Assembly: GCA_027886785.1 (NCBI GenBank)
Contig: JAPCJV010000003.1
Location: 1-19,392 of the forward strand
DNA length: 19,392 nt
Source of the DNA: Nitrososphaerota archaeon
GTDB lineage: Archaea; Thermoproteota; Nitrososphaeria; Nitrososphaerales; CADDZS01
Direction of reading: 5' to 3'
Made by a program: the position numbers and the translations under genes. Each line of letters begins with the position of its first letter. Positions within the stretch are counted from its first letter, which is position 1. The notes under the pieces are model-generated. The model searched no databases. It was not told the origin of the DNA and saw nothing but the letters and a program-made list of their open reading frames with translations. This document shows positions 13,811-19,392 of this stretch, piece after piece.

Positions 13811-14772
13811 GCTCTGTGACAGGAAACCCACCTACCATTTTGCACTTCGATTAGCCTAGGCCTATCCTTGTGGCATCGATTGAAAACATACTTGCACCTA
13901 TTCGAATATGTACAAGCTTCTAGCGGAAGGGCAGCCGAACTAGCAAACGGCTCTTCTGCATAGCGCTCGAGCACTTCAGGCCCGCTTTCCATAGTCAGCA
14001 GAGTACTAAGAAGCATCTCCGTGTAAGGATGAAGCGGATTTCTCAATACTTGTCTAACGGGTCCCATTTCGACTATTTCGCCATGATACATCACGGCCAC
14101 GTTTCGCACGATCTCTGGAAGAATAGAGATTTCATGGGTGATGTAAATTAGGCTGAGGCCCGATTTTCTAGCTTGTTCGACCAGAACGGAAAGTATGTCT
14201 TTTTGTATAACCACGTCCAGCGCTGAAGTAGGCTCATCAGCGATGAGCAGCTTCGGTGACAAAGCAAGCGCCAATGCAATAACCACTCTCTGCTTCATTC
14301 CTCCGCTAAGTTCATGGGGATAGTCGTCGATCCGATTTTCTGGAAATCCCACCTCAATGAGCAACTTCGAGGCTTCGTCACGGGCTGCTGAACCCCCCAA
14401 ACCCTTGTGATGCCTCAGGACCTCGGTAATAGGGTGCGAGATCGGTTTCACAGGATTAAGAGAGTTCATAGCGGCCTGATAGATCATTGAAACCTGCTCC
14501 CATCGAAATTTCCTGAGTTCCGCCTGGCTCATGTGCAAAACGTCTTGACCTTCGAATTCTATTTGGCCCCCGGTTATTTTTCCGGGTCTCTCAATCACTC
14601 CCAGGATGCTCATCCCTAGAGTCGATTTCCCGCTTCCGGATTCCCCGACAATCCCTAATGAGTATCCCTTATCCATGGGAATTTTTAGAGATAGATCATC
14701 AACAGCTGTGATTTCTGAATTCCCCAGTTTGTACTTAACAGTCAAATTGGAGACTTTCAGTAGCTCTGACAA
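13807..14772 (-). CDS. oppD: oligopeptide-type ABC transporter ATP-binding protein (OppD-like)
   Basis: This 321-residue ATPase partners the OppF-like one. Walker A is GESGSGKST (43-51), the signature LSGGMKQR (155-162), Walker B LLIADE (175-180), and the switch residue His213. MIYQAAMNSLNP (96-107) is the Q-loop region typical of this subfamily. The C terminus carries four cysteines (CTYSNRCKYVFNRC and a final SCHRA) as in other OppD/DppD proteins, where they bind a metal or cluster. The start is TTG, forced by an in-frame stop 18 bases upstream. It follows the permease gene by ten bases and overlaps the next ATPase gene by four. Confidence 0.9.
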   Translation of the reverse strand: MSELLKVSNLTVKYKLGNSEITAVDDLSLKIPMDKGYSLGIVGESGSGKSTLGMSILGVIERPGKITGGQIEFEGQDVLHMSQAELRKFRWEQVSMIYQAAMNSLNPVKPISHPITEVLRHHKGLGGSAARDEASKLLIEVGFPENRIDDYPHELSGGMKQRVVIALALALSPKLLIADEPTSALDVVIQKDILSVLVEQARKSGLSLIYITHEISILPEIVRNVAVMYHGEIVEMGPVRQVLRNPLHPYTEMLLSTLLTMESGPEVLERYAEEPFASSAALPLEACTYSNRCKYVFNRCHKDRPRLIEVQNGRWVSCHRA

Positions 14773-14782
14773 ATTACTAATT

Positions 14783-15628
14783 TCACTTTCTCAATCTGGG
14801 ATTTAGCGCTTCTTCCAAAGAAAATCCAATTAGGGCAAACGATGCCGCGACCAATGTGATTATGATGCCCGGGGCTAGAATCCACCACCAGTCTCCCAGG
14901 GCAAAAGCGTACCCCTGGGCCCAGTACAGGATGCTGCCCCATGTAATAGTAAGCGGTGAGCCAATGCCTACAAATTCCAGAGCTGTGGCAATGACAATTC
15001 CAAGCGAAATATTAATTATGAAATAAGCAATCGCAATCGGAGCGACTTCAGGCAGAATTATCTTCCACAAGACCCTGAACTCACTGAGACCAGCGATTCT
15101 TGCTGAATCGACGTAAGCAAGTTTCTTTACGGACATAACTTGACTCCGAATTCCTCTCGCTAGCGGGGGCCACAAGAAGGTCGTCAGAAGAAATGCGATT
15201 ACAATGTTGGACGCTGTAAGTGCAGATCCTATTAGAACCATTGCAGGAAGTGCAGGTATTGCCATGACAACGTCTGTCGCTCCTCCCAAAACTGCGTTGG
15301 GCTTCCTAAAATAGCCTGCAAACGAACCGATCAAGAAGCCGAGAATAGTCGTTCCAAACGCCGCTAGAAGTGCTACGAAGAGTGAAGGGAAAGATCCCCA
15401 AACTACTTGGCTCATCAAATCGCGGCCGTGAAAGTCAGTGCCGAAAGGATGGGCAAAGGAGGGTGGACTGTTGCGGTCGCCGATAGCATTCGGTGGGGCG
15501 ACAAAGAGTGTTCCGATTAAGAGAAACCCTACGATTCCTACAAGGAGTACTACACCAACTCTGGACACAGAGCTCTTCCACAAAAGACCTAGAGCTCGCC
15601 GAATTCGTCCAGAGGACTGACTAATCAA
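14783..15628 (-). CDS. oppC: oligopeptide-type ABC transporter permease (OppC-like)
   Basis: This 281-residue membrane permease has one N-terminal membrane segment near residues 21-46, the short outer loop with FAHPFGTDFHGRDL characteristic of OppC/DppC proteins, then several further segments. The cytoplasmic coupling (EAA) loop is visible in YVDSARIAGLSEFRVLWKII. The family forms a heterodimer with the OppB-type permease. The start is TTG, seven bases after the stop of the OppB gene, with GGAG about eleven bases before it. It is followed by the ATPase genes in the same direction. Confidence 0.9.
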   Translation of the reverse strand: MISQSSGRIRRALGLLWKSSVSRVGVVLLVGIVGFLLIGTLFVAPPNAIGDRNSPPSFAHPFGTDFHGRDLMSQVVWGSFPSLFVALLAAFGTTILGFLIGSFAGYFRKPNAVLGGATDVVMAIPALPAMVLIGSALTASNIVIAFLLTTFLWPPLARGIRSQVMSVKKLAYVDSARIAGLSEFRVLWKIILPEVAPIAIAYFIINISLGIVIATALEFVGIGSPLTITWGSILYWAQGYAFALGDWWWILAPGIIITLVAASFALIGFSLEEALNPRLRK

Positions 15629-15635
15629 GACGGTC

Positions 15636-16607
15636 TTAACTCCGGAGTCTAGGATCTAGGCGTACGAGAATCAAATCTCCTATCATACCACCGATGATGA
15701 CAATTATTGTAAGATAGAATAGACTCCCCGCGATTGTTGGATAATCTCGAGCACCGATGGCATCGATAATGAGATCCCCTATCCCTGGGTATCCAAATAC
15801 ATTTTCGACCAATATCAAGAGCGAAACAATTGTGGCGATGTTATAGGACAATATCGCTACAATAGGAAGCATTGAATTTCGTAGTATGTAGCCTGTCGAT
15901 ATCACCCGATTCTTCAGTCCCCGCGTCATTGCAGCTAAAACATAATCGCTCCTGAGCACCTCCTGAACGGATCCTCTGAGCAAAAGGTAATTGGAACCAA
16001 AAACAGCCAGAGAAAGTGCGACTCCCGGAAGGAAGGCGTGAGTAACAACAGAAGAAACAAAACTTAGACCAGTTCCCGGATTAAAAGATGTGCTTCCAAA
16101 CAGCGGGAACCAGCCGAGGGTTATAGCAAAGACCCAGACCAAAATCATGGAGAACCAGTAAACAGGTATGGCGTGCACAGTGACTGCGGAGTACAGAGAC
16201 CCAAGCTCGAACTTGCCTGCTCTGCGTAGTGATGTTAAAGCAGCAAGACCGTAAGCCCAACCCAACGACAAGAATAGGCTAGTAATTATCAGTAACATTG
16301 ACCAAAGGACTCTCTGCTGGAATAAGCTGGACACGGATGCAGGGAAGAACATGTATGAAGTTCCAAGATCAGGCGGGAAATTTGTAAAAATTCCCTTCAT
16401 ATAATTGAAGTATTGAGTGGGGAGAGGGAGATTGAGGCCGAATCTCTGTGCAACCATATTGATGGTAGAGTTACTGTGGGATCCTGAATTGATGGCTTGT
16501 ATTATTGCTGCGTTCCCCGGCGGGACTCGACCGAGAAAGAACCCTAGGTTCACTACTGCAAAGAGAACGAGTACATACGTGATCACCCTACGGACGATGA
16601 AGCGCAC
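15636..16607 (-). CDS. oppB: oligopeptide-type ABC transporter permease (OppB-like)
   Basis: This 323-residue membrane protein has a first segment near residues 8-26, a large extracytoplasmic loop, then about five more segments. The coupling loop reads LRSDYVLAAMTRGLKNRVI, and the C-terminal VENVFGYPGIGDLI with RDYPTIAG is the hallmark of DppB/OppB permeases. The start is GTG, with AGAGG about eleven bases upstream and no better in-frame choice seen. It begins 41 bases after the stop of the binding-protein gene, and one transcript is likely. Confidence 0.9.
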   Translation of the reverse strand: MRFIVRRVITYVLVLFAVVNLGFFLGRVPPGNAAIIQAINSGSHSNSTINMVAQRFGLNLPLPTQYFNYMKGIFTNFPPDLGTSYMFFPASVSSLFQQRVLWSMLLIITSLFLSLGWAYGLAALTSLRRAGKFELGSLYSAVTVHAIPVYWFSMILVWVFAITLGWFPLFGSTSFNPGTGLSFVSSVVTHAFLPGVALSLAVFGSNYLLLRGSVQEVLRSDYVLAAMTRGLKNRVISTGYILRNSMLPIVAILSYNIATIVSLLILVENVFGYPGIGDLIIDAIGARDYPTIAGSLFYLTIIVIIGGMIGDLILVRLDPRLRS

Positions 16608-16648
16608 TGAACTTAGTGCCTCTCTTCTGCTGGGTAAAAAACTACCGT

Positions 16649-18628
16649 TTATCCAGTTGCAGCTCGGGGTCTTCTCCGCATCAAGATCAGACTGATCGCG
16701 ACAACGAGGATAACAATTATCACTCCCAGTGCGATTTCAGTTGTTCCCGTTGATGACCCTGTCCCGGTATTGGTTACAGTTACAGTAGCCGTGGCCGTGG
16801 TTGGGGTCGGAATAGAATTTGTTCCTGTTGCAGAGGTAGCTGAACTATTTGTAGGGGAAGTCTGTTGCAGTGTTGACGTGGCAGTAGACGTGGTCGCTGA
16901 AGCGGGTGACAGATTTAGCAAATAATCCCAATTCACGGTTGCATACATTTGATACCAACCTTGCGGATACTGGCCAAATCCAGTCCAGTGTAATGTGTTG
17001 TATGCAAAAATAGAATCCGGCCAGGAAACAACCAAGTTAGGGAGAGACGCTGATAATAGCGATTGTATGTTGTTCAAGTACTGGTGCTCTAACTGCGGGT
17101 CCGAAGTCATGTCAATAGCTGACAAATTACTTTGATACTCGGCATCTCTATGGGGATCGCCCAAGTAAGTTTGTGGGGTGTAAATTCCAAAATAGATTGA
17201 AGAGGAAATCGGTTGTGCGTCCAACCAAGCACTTGGAGGAATAGCACCTCCATGGGTATCCAAGAACATATCATGTCCTACTCCCTGCACATCTGATCTG
17301 ATGTATGAGAAGATAGTTGCCTCAGGAAGACTGATGATCGTGACTGTAATCCCGATCTTTGCGAGTTCTGATTGCATGGTGTCCGCTGACAAGAGATCTG
17401 ATGGTGTATCACTATCGACCCAAAGTTTGAGCGACACCTCTGTCTTATTTGGATAGGTCAAAAGAGCATTGGAGTCCAAGGTCATGTTGATTGATTGAAG
17501 AAGTTGCAAAGACTTGTTCTGGTTGTAAGAGTAAATTGTCTGGCTCGGATTGTATAGTAGGGTTGTAGTAGATGGAACAAATCCCTGCGAGTCGTGCCCG
17601 ACCAATCCAAAACCGTTCAAATCTTGGGAAATAATTTGAGAATCATTTATCCCATATGCAATAGCCTGTCTGAACGCTAATTGATTGTAAGGATACGAAG
17701 AAGTGTTCCAGTAGACCAACTGGGCTTCAGCTGCCTTTTGATCCAGAATTCCTGCGTGAGGATCCTTCGACAATGTCTGAACTAGAGTAGCATCAAGTGC
17801 TGCAAGATCCGTTCCATCAGAAGCAATGTAATTCGCACTATTGGTAGTACCTTCAAGAAAATTAATGTCTATTTGACAGATGCTTGGCTGGGGTTTGAAG
17901 TATGGGTTCCTGTACAATATCAGCTGATGAGTTCCACTCGTGTAATTTCTGACATAAAACGGACCATCAGCGATATTCGTAATGCCGAAGAAATTGTTGC
18001 TGGGACCGAGGGCTACCATCGAAGCTGGGTATGTACCCGTAACGCCTTCCTGAGAAGTAAGCTGTTCCGCGAAGTGCGCGTCACTCCGATTGAGTTCGAA
18101 AACAACTAAACTATTGTTCACTGCAGATACTTTGCTCACTTCGCTACCTGTCCCGAGGGGGTTATAGTTGGGATTAAAATCAAAGTTTGGGCTAAAGGTT
18201 GCGAGTACGTCACTGGCGTTGACCGGCTGACCATTTGACCAAGTCAATCCGGGACGGAGATTGAATTTCCATTGAGTGTAATTCGCATTATGAGAGAACC
18301 AGTTAATGTCCGATTGTGCGTAAATCATAGTTCCATTTGGAGCTAATTTTGGCCAGAGTCCCACCCCCCATTGCAGTTGATCTACATTGAAGGACGCAGC
18401 ACCAATGGCATCCAACAAATTGAAGCTGTTCGGATCGTCGATGTCTGTTATTCTAAGAGTGTTTGCAGTAGTACACTGAGTAGGCGTTTGAGCCGCAACA
18501 TGAATTGCATGCCTTCCTAAGGAGAACTGTGTTTGAAAGAGAGGCAGAAAACCCAAAATTAATAACAGTGCAAGAGAAGCGATTACTTTTCCCGTACGTA
18601 AACCGCTGGCGTTAGAAGCCAGATGCAT
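16649..18628 (-). CDS. oppA: membrane-anchored family-5 extracellular solute-binding protein (OppA-like)
   Basis: This 659-residue protein binds the solute for the transporter encoded downstream. It has a hydrophobic N-terminal signal segment at about 15-31 and a SBP_bac_5-type domain starting with TLRITDIDDPNSFN and continuing through SNGQPVNASDVLATF (about 135-150), the usual family landmark. A Ser/Thr-rich stalk covers residues 574-630, followed by a C-terminal transmembrane helix (632-650) and a RRRPR stop-transfer tail. Many NxS/T sites fit a glycosylated surface protein. C-terminal anchoring by stalk and helix is typical of archaea. Ligand unknown: peptides are the family default, but aromatic compounds or sugars cannot be excluded. 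It is first in the operon with a TATA box at leaderless distance. Confidence 0.9.
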   Translation of the reverse strand: MHLASNASGLRTGKVIASLALLLILGFLPLFQTQFSLGRHAIHVAAQTPTQCTTANTLRITDIDDPNSFNLLDAIGAASFNVDQLQWGVGLWPKLAPNGTMIYAQSDINWFSHNANYTQWKFNLRPGLTWSNGQPVNASDVLATFSPNFDFNPNYNPLGTGSEVSKVSAVNNSLVVFELNRSDAHFAEQLTSQEGVTGTYPASMVALGPSNNFFGITNIADGPFYVRNYTSGTHQLILYRNPYFKPQPSICQIDINFLEGTTNSANYIASDGTDLAALDATLVQTLSKDPHAGILDQKAAEAQLVYWNTSSYPYNQLAFRQAIAYGINDSQIISQDLNGFGLVGHDSQGFVPSTTTLLYNPSQTIYSYNQNKSLQLLQSINMTLDSNALLTYPNKTEVSLKLWVDSDTPSDLLSADTMQSELAKIGITVTIISLPEATIFSYIRSDVQGVGHDMFLDTHGGAIPPSAWLDAQPISSSIYFGIYTPQTYLGDPHRDAEYQSNLSAIDMTSDPQLEHQYLNNIQSLLSASLPNLVVSWPDSIFAYNTLHWTGFGQYPQGWYQMYATVNWDYLLNLSPASATTSTATSTLQQTSPTNSSATSATGTNSIPTPTTATATVTVTNTGTGSSTGTTEIALGVIIVILVVAISLILMRRRPRAATG

Positions 18629-18650
18629 TATTGAGCTGACTTTAGAGCGG

Positions 18651-18660
18651 CTAATTAAGG
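18651..18660 (-). promoter_or_regulatory. TATA box of the transporter operon
   Basis: On the minus strand the box reads CCTTAATTAG, centred 27-28 bases upstream of the ATG at 18628. This is the expected leaderless spacing, and it probably drives all five transporter genes. Confidence 0.6.
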
Positions 18661-18697
18661 ATTTTTAGAGTTCATCGATTACTTTTCTGAATAACTC

Positions 18698-18708
18698 TTT
18701 ATGATTTA
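18698..18708 (+). promoter_or_regulatory. candidate TATA box of the right-edge amidohydrolase gene
   Basis: TTTATGATTTA is centred 34 bases before the ATG at 18737. The region 18629-18736 would then hold two divergent promoters back to back. An overlapping A/T-rich stretch slightly nearer the gene is an alternative. Confidence 0.35.
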
Positions 18709-18736
18709 TCGATATTGAACAATCGCGATTAGCTTC

Positions 18737-19392
18737 ATGAATAATGTTGTTGTAGACTTTCATAATCATCTCAGACCTAAGGCGTTCGTTGATGCGCTAA
18801 TTGACTCAGGAATTTCCAAGGTTAAGATGGACGAGAATGGTAACCGGTACTTGATTGACAACAATGTGTTAATGACCAAGCTTCCGGAGGATTTGGTGTT
18901 TGGTGAATCCGAGCTTACTAAGAGGATTGATGAAATGGGAAAGGCCAGCATCACGATGCAGGTACTTTCTGTTCCTAGGTCCCATGATTTTGAAGCTTCA
19001 GTGGCGCCTAAATTATGCAGAATAATTAATGATGCCTTTGCCAAGATCGTAAAAGCTCATCCACAGATGTTTGCAGGCCTGGCTAGTTTGCCGCTCAACG
19101 ACATCCAGGCATCGATTGAAGAACTCGATCGCGCGATGACCCAGTTAGAGCTACATGGAGTTTGCATTGGAGGGAATGTTAGCGGCGTTGCGCTAGACGA
19201 CCAGAGGTTCTTCCCTCTGTACGAAAAGATGAACGCAATGGAGGCTATGGTATTCATCCATCCGGGAGTGCCACCTTGGGGGAAGTTGGGTCTTGAGAAG
19301 TATTACCTGTGGGCGGCACTAGGCTACCAATTTGACACGGTTGTGGCGGCTTCCAGCCTGATGTACGGAGGTGTTTTCGATCAATTTCCGAA
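18737..19392 (+). CDS. ACMSD-type amidohydrolase, 3' end cut by the window edge
   Basis: An open frame from ATG 18737 runs off the right edge, giving 218 residues. It starts MNNVVVDFHNHLRP, carrying an intact metal-binding HxH motif (His9, His11) of the amidohydrolase_2 / ACMSD family. Further landmarks are MQVLSVP, FAGLASLPLND, VCIGGNVSG, and VFIHPGVPPWG with the next expected metal ligand His. The remaining His and Asp ligands would lie beyond the edge. Family members decarboxylate or hydrolyse carboxymuconate semialdehydes, hydroxybenzoates or related acids. It diverges from the transporter operon. It keeps the first His that the other amidohydrolase in the window has lost, so the two are not redundant copies. 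Confidence 0.85.
   Translation, partial: MNNVVVDFHNHLRPKAFVDALIDSGISKVKMDENGNRYLIDNNVLMTKLPEDLVFGESELTKRIDEMGKASITMQVLSVPRSHDFEASVAPKLCRIINDAFAKIVKAHPQMFAGLASLPLNDIQASIEELDRAMTQLELHGVCIGGNVSGVALDDQRFFPLYEKMNAMEAMVFIHPGVPPWGKLGLEKYYLWAALGYQFDTVVAASSLMYGGVFDQFP

Noticed and set aside
13808..13831. Alternative upstream start for the OppF-type gene at 13831
   Set aside because: It would overlap the preceding gene by 25 bases. The ATG at 13810 gives the common four-base ATGA overlap, and the extra residues show no conserved feature.

Overview
The window looks archaeal. Six transcription units start on an A/T-rich TATA-like box centred about 25-30 bases upstream of the start codon, which is the spacing expected of leaderless archaeal transcripts. 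I saw no convincing bacterial -35/-10 pairs. TTG and GTG starts are common (five TTG, one GTG). The oligopeptide-type binding protein has a Ser/Thr-rich stalk and a C-terminal membrane anchor, a common archaeal design. A non-ammonia-oxidising member of the Nitrososphaerota is my guess at lineage, but the sequence alone does not settle it.

Layout. Bases 1-172 hold the 5' end of a small gene on the minus strand. 320-2282 is a minus-strand pair: a DapA/NAL-type aldolase followed by an ACMSD-type amidohydrolase. 2283-2685 is a long intergenic stretch that may contain a decayed small gene. 2686-4285 (plus) encodes a UbiD-type decarboxylase tightly coupled to a zinc-ribbon subunit resembling VdcD. 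4377-5690 (minus) is a Rieske oxygenase alpha subunit. 5888-7694 (plus) is an alpha/beta hydrolase followed by an FAH-family hydrolase, ending in a hairpin. 7748-9989 (minus) holds a gentisate-dioxygenase-type cupin and a 4,5-dihydroxyphthalate-decarboxylase-type protein. 10172-12764 (plus) is a double cupin followed by an EutA-type reactivase. 12785-18628 (minus) is a complete opp-type ABC transporter in the order A-B-C-D-F. From 18737 to the right edge is the 5' part of a second ACMSD-type amidohydrolase.

Together the genes read as an aromatic-acid catabolic island. They offer candidates for decarboxylation (UbiD pair, dihydroxyphthalate-type decarboxylase, amidohydrolases), ring hydroxylation (Rieske alpha subunit), ring cleavage (gentisate-type cupin, perhaps the double cupin), and breakdown of the cleavage product (FAH hydrolase, alpha/beta hydrolase, DapA-type aldolase). 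The transporter may import a substrate. The orphan EutA-type reactivase, with no ethanolamine ammonia-lyase genes in view, is the least expected member. No transcriptional regulator, flavin prenyltransferase (UbiX), Rieske beta subunit, ferredoxin or reductase is encoded in the window. No rRNA, tRNA, CRISPR array or insertion sequence was recognised.
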